Positions 55,790-64,000 of a stretch of DNA of 64,000 bases are shown in pieces. Source of the stretch: Pieris napi. Taxonomy: Eukaryota > Arthropoda > Insecta > Lepidoptera > Pieridae. The DNA lies in the NCBI RefSeq assembly GCF_905475465.1, contig NC_062246.1, positions 708,001 to 772,000 on the forward strand, in the 5' to 3' direction. The notes below the pieces were generated by a model. It ran no database searches. It saw only the letters and a program-made list of their open reading frames with translations, and had not been told where the DNA came from. How positions within the stretch are numbered: position 1 is the stretch's first letter; each line of letters starts with the position of its first letter. The position numbers were made by a program, and so were the translations under genes.

Positions 55790-56107
55790 GCGATACGTGT
55801 GCCTGTACATTGCACACCAATTTTAACTTACTGATATCAGCATTAAGTAAAAACAACATTATTGAAGTAAAAGACAGTCAAAATTTGTTAATGCAAATCT
55901 GTTGTGATAAATATAATGTGGATTGCCTAAGCCGCAAATGCGATAATTGCAAAGACAAGATGGTAGTATATAAAGAATTCAAAAATGATCGAGAGATACA
56001 ATACATGGAATGGGAACGAGATACGAAAATAGTAGACACCAAAGAAATAAAAATAATAAAGAAGAAGCCTAAGAAGAGTATATTTCACAGAGAACAATAT
56101 ACAAGAA
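55790..56107 (+). pseudogene. Fragment of an unclassified transposon protein with CxxC motifs
   Basis: The plus frame (with a related piece in another frame from about 55675, KNLHKKFLSENTNIKI) reads RDTCACTLHTNFNLLISAL, EVKDSQNLLMQICCDKYN and CLSRKCDNCKDK. It resembles proteins found in several arthropod genomes and probably encoded by a DNA transposon, but I cannot name the family. It is cut at 56107 by Helitron sequence. Confidence 0.45.
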
Positions 56108-58095
56108 GTGACAGCATTCTTCAAGTTATGTGCTCAAGATGATTTCGCGAAAACACTGACATATGACAGAGTTTCAGGTTACTATACATGGAACCAGAGT
56201 TCTAAAACTTTTCAACGGCGAAAACAAGGTACTGCGGTTGATGGTTTCCCCGGAGTAAAAAAAACGGATGCTCTTGGCAGAGTCTACGTGGTTCATCTCA
56301 ACAACAGCGAATGCTTTTATCTGAGAATGTTACTGCATATTGTAAAAGGACCGACATCCTTTGCACACCTAAGAACTGTACAAGGTGTTGTTTACAATAC
56401 TTATCAAGCAGCATGCAAAGCTATGGGGCTCTTGGAAGACGATTCTCACTGGGAAAACACATTATCAGAAGCAGCTGTTTGTAGTTCAGCTACATCATTA
56501 AGATATTTATTTGCCGTCATAGTAGTGTTTTGTCAAGTAACTGATTCTGTTAATCTATGGAATAAAATATTTCAAGAAAATATGGCCAGTGATATTCTGA
56601 TTCGGCGACGGCGAGAGTTAAACTCAGATGATGTACAATATGATCAAAACATATTTGACGAAGCATTATTGGAATTGAACAAAGTAGTGCAATTACTTTC
56701 GGGTAAATCGATCAAGGATTTTGGGCTGCCGATGCCAGCTAATACTACTAACTCAGATTTAACTAACAGTGCCGAATACACAAGAGAAACATCATACGAT
56801 CAAACGAGACTTTTACAAAATCAGAATAAAGTATTCACTGCATTACTATCAACAATTGATAACAATGAAGGGGAATTGTTTTTCCTTGATGCCCCAGGAG
56901 GTACAGGAAAAACATTTTTAATCAATCTGCTTTTAAAAAAAGTGAGATCTATCGGAAAAATTGCGTTAGCTGTTGCGTCATCCGGCATTGCAGCTACGCT
57001 TTTGGAAGGAGGCCGAACCGCACCCTCCACATTCAAGCTCCCGCTGAAAATCGCCACCGATGATAATAACAGCGTCTGTAGTGTTTCTAAACAGAGCAAT
57101 ACAGGAAAATTGATGCGTGACTGCTCATTAATAGTCTGGGACGAAGCTACCATGTCAAACAAGACGTCTGTGGAAGCACTGGATAGGACAATGCGCGATT
57201 TGCGCAACAAAAATTCACCTATGGGTGGATGTACAATTCTGTTCTCAGGAGATTTCCGTCAAATCCTACCAGTTGTGACTCGAGGAACATGTGCTGACGA
57301 AATAAATGCTTGCCTAAAAAGATCAAACCTTTGGCCACATGTCAATAAATTAGAGCTTAAAACTAATATGAGGGTTTCGTCATCTTCACGTGAGAACAGG
57401 CTATTTCCAGAGATGCTGCTAAAAGTTGGCAATGGAGAGTTAACACAAAGTGAGGGAAGGATTGACCTAGAAAACCTTTGCGTTTTGATAGACAACATCC
57501 AAGAGTTAGTCATCAATGTCTATCCTGACATTGATAACAAAAGTTACAAGACAATATCTTGGTTTAAAGAAAGAGCGATTCTGTCACCAACTAACGAACA
57601 AGTAGATAAAGTAAATAACTTGATTCTTTCAAAGATTGACGCGCCGACGAAAATATACTACTCGGTCGATACTGTTCTCGATTTGGAAGAAGCTGTTCAT
57701 TTTCCTACAGAATTTCTAAATTCTTTGAACCCGTCTGGACTCCCTCCTCACAAAATGGTGTTGAAAGTAGGTTGTCCTGTTATTTTATTAAGAAACCTGA
57801 ATCCACCTAAACTTTGCAATGGCACGCGTTTGCTGGTAAAGTCATTGAAAACTTTCATAATATAGTGCACAATACTCACAGGATGTGGTACCGGAGAAGA
57901 TGTATTGATTCCCCGAATCCCTCTGATACCATCGGATTTACCCTTCCAATTTAAACGTTTACAGTTTCCGGTAAAGACATCTTTTGCAATGACCATTAAT
58001 AAATCGCAGGGTCAAACCTTCAACGTTGCAGGCTTAGATTTGAGCGTTGACTGTTTTTCACATGGACAACTGTATGTCAATGGACAACTGTATGA
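56108..58095 (+). pseudogene. Helitron RepHel: helicase part (PIF1-like)
   Basis: A 585-codon frame (true start missing) reads TAFFKLCAQDDFAKTLTYD and FYLRMLLHIVKGPTSF (the Rep-helicase linker). The PIF1 helicase follows: Walker A DAPGGTGKTFL, IALAVASSGIAATLLEGG, Walker B LIVWDEATM, motif III LFSGDFRQILPV and KTNMRV. A TAG at 57863-57865 interrupts it. The same frame continues with VLIPRIPLIPSDLPFQF and AMTINKSQGQTF (motifs V-VI) to about 58095. The helicase would be complete but for that single stop; Rep is absent. Confidence 0.8.
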
Positions 58096-58099
58096 AAAA

Positions 58100-58303
58100 C
58101 TGATAATGAGCGTCAATAATAGCCATAAGTACCATGCTGTGGTGTCTTTTATAATTGTAAAATTCCGATCCACATCCTTTAGGTGGAGTAATAGCAATAT
58201 GTTTACCATCTATTGCGCCAAGTAGATGTGGAAAGTTCCATCTTTCTTCAAATAATGCACTAATTGCTTTCCATTCACTGCAACTTTGTGGAAACTGAAA
58301 CAA
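58100..58303 (-). pseudogene. PIF/Harbinger transposase fragment
   Basis: The minus strand reads FEERWNFPHLLGAIDGKHI, ITPPKGCGSEFYNYKRHHS and MVLMAIIDAHYQF. This is the first half of the DDE_Tnp_4/HARBI1 core with its first two Asp. It is cut by the Helitron at its C-terminal side. Confidence 0.8.
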
Positions 58304-58308
58304 AGAAA

Positions 58309-58690
58309 ATGTTACAGATTAACGTGATGGAATCATCGGGTGCAACATTATTGTCTGAAAATGAAGCAGCGCATTCAGAGTTAGATGTTACTGAAAATCT
58401 TTCTGCTCAGAGTCCTGCGGCTTTCACCTCAATTACTGCTTCAACTTCGTCTGCTCATGGTTCGGCATCTAAACGGCAAACAAAGCGGAAAAATAATGAA
58501 GATCTAACAAAAGACGTTTTGCAATCCGTTCAGGACGACTTTAAACGGCCGACATATCAAGAGGATCGCTACGACATTATCGGAAAAATGGTAGCTTTGA
58601 AACTTCGAGAATTTAAAAATAAACGGCAACAGTTGTTGGCTGAAAAAATAATAAATGAAAATTTATTCGAAGCTGAGATGGGAAATTGTT
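58309..58690 (+). pseudogene. PIF/Harbinger second protein (MADF/Myb-like), C-terminal part
   Basis: The frame from the ATG at 58309 has a Ser/Ala-rich linker and then LTKDVLQSVQDDFKRPTYQ, DRYDIIGKMVALKLREF and LLAEKIINENLFEAEMGN. This is the conserved end of the DNA-binding partner protein of Harbinger elements. It lies head-to-head with the transposase piece, consistent with one original element. The MADF domain itself is missing. Confidence 0.65.
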
Positions 58691-58739
58691 ATTACAGTCC
58701 ACTCATCGTTTTACACTATTATTATTTCAATATTAACAT

Positions 58740-59890
58740 GTTAGGCTTATGCACGCTGGACCGCAGCTACTGTTAGCATCAGTTAGAGAAGTCTACTGGC
58801 CAATCGATGGTCGCACGATCACCCATGAGAGGAGCATTTATCCGACCTGTTATACGTGTGCATAAATCAAATCTACATACAGAAGGTGTGATTTATGCAC
58901 ACGTATAACAGGTCGGATAAATGCTCCTCTCATGGGTGATCTACGTAAAAATCGTCTTATTCCTTGCGGACATCCATTTGAGAGTGTAGGAGTAGACTAT
59001 GCGGGTCCTATCGCATCCGTTAGTCGTCAAGGTCGTGGTTGTCGTATCGTCAAGGTTTATATCGTCGTTTTTGTTTGTTTTACCACTAAAACTTTGCACT
59101 TGGAATTGGTGGGTGATTTATCAAGTAATAATTTTATTTCTACACTTCGACGGTTTATTGCTCGCCGCGGTAAGCCACAACACATTTACTCTGATAATGG
59201 TACGACGTTTGTAGGAGCTTACAACGAAATAGCCAGTTTTCTCAAGCAAAATTCTGACTCACTTGCTAATGATCTAATAAATGAAGGAATTAATTTCCAC
59301 TTTATACCTGCGTATTCGCCACATTTCGGAGGAATATGGGAGTCGGCAGTTAAATCTACAAAATATAATTTAGTTAGAATATTAAGGTAATAGTAAATTG
59401 ACGTTCGAACAACAACTCGTATACAACTTTAACTCAAATAGAGGCTATATTAAACTCTCGGCCACTTACCCCCCAATCATCAACACCAGAAGATTTGACC
59501 CCACTGACTCCAGGGCATTTTTTAATTGGTCGACCTCACGGCAATTCCAACTTCTGATTTACGGCAAGAAAAGGAATATCTCAATTAAATCGATTTAGAA
59601 GAACAGAACAACTTCGTCAGCACTTTTAGGAGCGATGGAGTAAAGAATATATTTCAGAATTACAAAAACGCACGAAATGGTTGACATCAAAGCAATCCTT
59701 GGCTCTTAACACGATGGTAGTGATAAAGGAGGATAATCAGCCTCCTCTCAAATGGAAGCTGGGCCGCATTGTAGCGCTACACCCTGGTCCAGATGGAGTT
59801 GTTCGAGTCACCGACTTCCTAACTTCGAATGGAGTGATCCGGAGATCCTTTTCCCGTATTTGCCCTTTACCAGTTGAACAAGATGGTTGA
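58740..59890 (+). pseudogene. BEL/Pao integrase region
   Basis: Frames read MHAGPQLLLASVREVYWPI (start of the integrase zinc-finger region), then, after the foldback at 58817-58941, MGDLRKNRLIPCGHPFESV. The core has GVDYAGPI (Asp), HIYSDNGTTFVGA (Asp) and GGIWESAVKSTKYN (Glu), so D,D,E is preserved. Frameshifts follow 59390. The tail LKWKLGRIVALHPGPDGVV (DUF5641-like) ends with SFSRICPLPVEQDG and a stop near 59890. The family resembles that at 17430-17540 but is not the same copy. Confidence 0.8.
58817..58941. repeat. Perfect foldback inversion (53-bp arms, 19-bp loop) in BEL/Pao integrase
   Basis: 58817-58869 is the exact reverse complement of 58889-58941. The right arm encodes the expected CTRITGRINAPLMGDL segment; the left arm is the extra inverted copy and destroys the zinc-finger frame. 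Confidence 0.9.
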
Positions 59891-59927
59891 CAGCAGAGCT
59901 CTCAACGCGTGGGGGCATGTTACAAAT

Positions 59928-60057
59928 ATAAAAGCGGTAATGGCATTGTACTCGTATAATGCACTTGTTAGGAGCCACTTGGAATGTAACTCTATGATTT
60001 GGGCCCCACAAGAAAAAAATATTCTCTAATGGTGGAGCGTATTCAAAATAAATTTAT
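59928..60057 (+). pseudogene. Fragment of LINE family A reverse transcriptase
   Basis: About 130 bp nearly the same as 14640-14768 (encoding ALVRSHLECNSMIWAPQEK), with a 6-bp insertion (ctcgta) and one lost A. Both ends are abrupt. Confidence 0.75.
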
Positions 60058-60149
60058 GAAAAAGGTGAAAAAGATCTTGTTATCAAATATATAAAAGGAT
60101 TGCCCACAATCATTGTAAACAAAACAAACCAAAAAAACCTATAAACGTC

Positions 60150-61490
60150 TCGATACAAAAGGCAAAATATACGAGTAGATTATGTCATCAAATTGTACAA
60201 AAATACGAAGACATTCCAGTGCACCCATCCTCACTAAGATTCTTTTATGCGAACTTACGTAGTATCCGGAAATCCGGCAAATTCGACGAAATAAAGTGCA
60301 TAATAAAATCGATTCCGGCAACTATCCACGTAATTGTATTTACTGAGACATGGATTAGATCGGAGAGTGACGCTAAATTGTACCAATTGCCAGGTTACAA
60401 ACATATTTATAACTATAGATCGACGCGTAAAGGCGGTGGCGCTTCGATTTACGTACACGATAGCATACAATACGATTTGACGGAAGAATTATACGAAGAT
60501 GAAAACCATTATTTATGGATACACATAGATAAACTATCTTTAAACATCGGCGCGATATATAAACCTGGAGCAACTAATGTAGACAACTTTTTAGAGATCT
60601 ATTCCTCACAATTAGAGCGAAGAAATCGAACCATCGTCTTCGGAGATATTAATCTCGACCTACTTAAAATGGACAACGATGCGACTCACTACATAAATGA
60701 AGTTAAAGAAAATGGATACGAAATATTGAATAAAATAGATAGTTTATACGGCACTCGCCAAACCAGTTCGACAAATACTATACTGGATCATATAAGCACA
60801 AACATAAGTAATCACACATTTAGTATATCATTAATCGAATCGAGTATGTCCGATCATAAACATATGTTCCTGGAAATAGGCAGACTGGCACCACAAATGA
60901 ATAAAAAATACAATATAAAGCTCCGGATTAGGACAAATTATATAATAGTGCCGTTATAGCTAACTACACAAATGACCACAATGACTATTACTACTTAGAG
61001 AAATTTATTTTGGAACAGATCAATGCGAATAAACAAGAAAAAACAAAAGTTCTGAACTGAACAAGCCTCAGGAAGACTGGATAAACAGAGACATCATAAA
61101 TTCAATAAATTTACGTAACAGTTTGTGGCAACAAACTAAACATCACCCGGACGACATTAACCTACGCAAAAAATTCTATGAAGAACGAAACAGAGTGAAA
61201 GCCCTTATCAATAAACATAAGAAAAAATATTATTACAACTTATTTCATAACAACTTCAATCAACCTAAAAAATGTGGGAGATTATTAATAGCTTAGCATT
61301 GAACAGAGTAAAGGACAAAAGTGCTCCTCCAAAATTAATGTCGAACTCGGGCCCCATCACCGAAGGTAACCTGATATGTGATTTATTTAATTCATTCTTT
61401 TCATCAATAGGCGCGAACTTGGCTAACAAAATACCTAACAAGTATCACGTAAACACTGGTAATATTCTGATGTACGAACCTAGCTATTAA
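60150..61490 (+). pseudogene. LINE endonuclease and start of RT linker
   Basis: The plus strand reads RFFYANLRSIRKSGKFDEI, VFTETWIRSESDAKL, GGGASIYVHDSI, IVFGDINLDLLK, TILDHISTNI and SSMSDHKHMFLEI, a complete APE endonuclease. A frameshift at about 60925 is followed by DWINRDIINSINLRNSLW and FNSFFSSIGANLANKI. The copy stops near 61490 before any RT core. Confidence 0.7.
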
Positions 61491-61734
61491 CAGAGGCAGT
61501 AACAAACTCAACTCCACCATCGTCGGTGGTCCGCAACATCCGATTTACATCGCCGAGCATCTGACGGCACAGGCACGCCGCCTATACTATCTAGCTCGAG
61601 AATACGCCAAGACGGAAAAATATAAGTATTGCTGGACTTCCGGAGGCCGAGTGCTGCTGAGGCAGGCAGACCACACCAAACTCATTGTTGTTACTAATGA
61701 AAGTCAGCTGGTTGGCCCCCAGCCAAAAAACTAG
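61485..61734 (+). pseudogene. C-terminal end of a LINE ORF1 (FP-like domain)
   Basis: The frame reads NKLNSTIVGGPQHPIYIAE, HLTAQARRLYYLAREYAK and YKYCWTSGGRVLLRQ with a TAG at 61732-61734. This resembles the C-terminus of CR1-like ORF1 proteins (PIYI.E.LTP..R.L...AR). It probably belongs to the LINE whose ORF2 follows. Confidence 0.6.
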
Positions 61735-62196
61735 ATCCTTGCGACGTATTTCCGTCTTTGTTTATGATTAGATTTAGTTTTTTAATTACTATGATATTAG
61801 TACTAGGTAAAATCATTGTTTGTAACTGTGCTATAGTGCCGACGCGCCTTTACATATGTATTATATTATATTTTATATTTCCTCATATAATATACCTATA
61901 TAATTTAGCATTTCTGATAGTATTTGGTTCCTTAGGCTCAATTTTCAAATATTATTCTAGAGTTGTTACTCACGTAATTAATTTCATACCTCTTTATTCA
62001 CACACAAATATTGTAGACACTTTTCTCTTATACATAATCTATGACTATCTCACTGATATATACTATTTAAATTGTACTCTAATTCCAATGCGTGCATATA
62101 TCCTTAAGTTTAGTAAACCTGTGCTTGCACTCATTGACCTTACACTGCTATTCCCATTTAATAACTGTATTGTGCTAGCAAATTGGTTACTTTTAG
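61735..62196. other. Spacer between LINE ORF1 and ORF2
   Basis: A 155-codon hydrophobic ORF (61758-62225) looks like AT-rich noncoding sequence that happens to be open. No domain is seen. It may be an inter-ORF region or decayed ORF2 start. Confidence 0.4.
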
Positions 62197-64000
62197 TTAC
62201 TCAAGGCTTCAAAATTCGATCGTAATAATAGACAATTATTAAACAACATCGATAATGTATCGGTTGCTTCAAGCCATTGCTGTGATCCACATGAAGTCCG
62301 AAACTATTTACCTAAACATAATAAAGTCCTAAATATTATAACGCAAAATATTCGGAGCTTATCGGCAAATTTCGCGAACTTTGAAATTTTACTTACAAAT
62401 TTTCATACTATCCCGGATATTATCATTCTCACTGAATGTTTTCTAGAAAGCAACCCGGTAATACCAACCATAAAAGGTTTCTCCAGCATCTCTTCCTGTA
62501 ACCCAGTTAATAAAAATGACGGAGTCCTGGTTTACTATAAAAATTGTATTACAGGCATCTCAATTGAAGAACCCTCTGTAGCAGAAGCCAGCGTTCTCTT
62601 AATTAAACTTAATATTGATACTGCAATTTTAGGTATTTATCGACCAAGTGCTTTCAAAAATAAAACGATCTTTATTAACTCTCTAAATACCTTGCTAGAA
62701 TCTCTTAAAAGTTTCAAAAATATAATAATCTTAGGTGACATAAATATTGATATTACTCCAGAGAATCTTAACCAAGAAGCTGAAGATTATCTTAACATGT
62801 TGGTTTACCATGGGCTTCTCCCAACTCATACCTTCCCTACTCGTTTTCCTTCTTCTACGTGTCTTGATCACGGTATTCTTAAATCACCTCTTACTGCTCT
62901 TACTCTTGTCATCAATTCTTCAATCACTGATCATAGTTCAGTAGTAATGTCCTTAGATATAAAGAAACGCTACTCTGCTCCTACTCGATCTATCAAAAAA
63001 GTGGATCATGATAGCCTCTCACAGTCTCTCCTGAATACAGATTTTTCATCTGTTCTCAATAACACTGACTGTGAAGAAGCAACCAACAATTTGATAGAAA
63101 TTCTTCAATCAGTTATCTCTATGCACACCTCCGTAATGACTCGCTCTCACCGCACTAAAATCATCAAGCCATGGATGACCCCAGGCTTACTTAAATGTAT
63201 ACGTAATAGAGATAGAATGCATTACAAACTAAAAAAGCAACCTGAAAATGATATTCTGCGTAAAACATACTACAGATACCGGAACTTCTGTAATAGTCTA
63301 CTGAAGAAATTAAAAAAGAATTATGAAAAAGGTCTACTACTAAATGCAGGAACTAACACCAAAAAACTTTGGACAGCTATAAAAGACGTTAGTAATCTTA
63401 ATAAAAAACATGATAGACCAAGTGACCTCCTAAAATGTAGAGCGAATCCAAAAGACTCAACAAACCATGTTAACTCTCACTTTGTGGGTATCGGAAAATC
63501 GCTTGCCTTAAATATACAATCCAATCATCAACACGACTCTCCACCTCCATTACGGCCAAATCCTCCTTTTCCTCTCCAATCATTCGTCATGCTCGACACT
63601 TCTATTAAAGAAGTCGAAATCACTATAAATTCCTTGAAAGAAAGCTGTGCTGCAGGTTGGGACAACATCACGTCTGCCATACTTAAACGCAACCTTAAAA
63701 TATTAGCTACACCAATCGCCCATGTATGTAACTTAAGTATGCGGACGGGAATCTTCCCATCCGCTTTTAAAAAGGCAATAGTGCATCCCATTTTCAAATC
63801 CGGCAACCGTGGCAGTGTCGACAACTATCGCCCCATCTCTATTCTGTCAGCACTGTCCAAGATCCTTGAACGCCTAATAAACAAACGTCTCGTTAGTTAT
63901 CTGGAAGATAAACAATTACTTTCTCCGAACCAATTCGGTTTCAGAGCTAAAAGATCTTCATCGGATGCCATCCATGAATTAACCGATCACATAGTTAGGA
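62197..64000 (+). CDS. LINE ORF2: endonuclease and RT, open to the window end
   Basis: After a TAG at 62194-62196 the frame is open for about 600 codons and runs off the window. It reads IITQNIRSLSANFANFEIL, ILTECFLESNPVIP, LVYYKNCITGI, IIILGDINIDITPE, TCLDHGIL and SSITDHSSVVMS (APE endonuclease), a linker (KIIKPWMTPGLLKCIRNRD), and then RT: AAGWDNITSAILK, VHPIFKSGNRGSVDNYRPI, LSKILERLINKRL and NQFGFRAKRSSSDAIHEL. No in-frame ATG lies close to the start of the endonuclease, so the start is unknown. No stop or frameshift is seen. Confidence 0.8.

Noticed and set aside
61758..62225. Hydrophobic 155-codon ORF as a membrane protein
   Set aside because: Very AT-rich, lies between LINE ORF1 and ORF2, no homology; Ile/Leu/Phe/Tyr bias follows from base composition.

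Overview
This window is eukaryotic and most likely from a moth or butterfly (Lepidoptera). The reasons are: AT-rich DNA with no operons; a spliced gene with very short introns (68-148 bp); Helitron ends of the lepidopteran type (TC...hairpin...CTAG, inserted between A and T); and a dense mix of CR1/Jockey/R1/RTE-like non-LTR elements, BEL/Pao and Gypsy LTR elements, mariner, hAT, P and PIF/Harbinger relics. I found no tRNA or rRNA gene and no CRISPR. Family names come from motifs recognised by eye, not from a search.

1-14 kb: a LINE relic, a short Helitron (2225-2647), an unclassified MITE (6372-6730), and a Helitron (6845-11613) split by an almost intact two-ORF LINE on the minus strand (6903-11298). 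The ORF2 of that LINE is broken by one frameshift in an A-run. 14-26 kb: a direct tandem duplication of a 3,680-bp unit. The unit is a mosaic of LINE, BEL/Pao and Helitron pieces. Copy 1 is 14977-18656. Copy 2 is 18657-25730 and carries a 3,394-bp LINE insertion (19711-23104), so copy 1 preserves the empty site.

26.9-31.3 kb: the one convincing host gene. It is on the minus strand, very GC-rich, with 11 exons whose reading phases all agree (about 1,110 codons). I do not recognise its product. Upstream of it is a DNA element with about 540-bp inverted repeats (31619-33690), then a hAT-type non-autonomous element with an 8-bp target duplication (34932-35746) and LINE remnants. A Gypsy integrase fragment follows, interrupted at a TA by a full-length but dead mariner (37879-39173).

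40-45 kb: a complete gag-only LTR element (40384-44601) with a 5-bp target duplication, a tRNA-Tyr-like primer site and nine 60-bp tandem repeats in its leader; then a P-element relic. 45.3-55 kb: a minus-strand LINE with zinc knuckles and RNase H. Its ORF1 is split by a young Gypsy element (49070-53978) that lacks most of its reverse transcriptase. 55.7-64 kb: a mosaic of Helitron helicase, PIF/Harbinger, BEL/Pao integrase and several LINE pieces, ending in an open LINE EN-RT frame that runs off the window.

The overall picture is a heterochromatin-like nest of transposons around a single GC-rich gene. Most autonomous proteins are broken, but several insertions look recent. Two almost perfect foldback inversions lie inside reverse-transcribed elements and suggest template switching.
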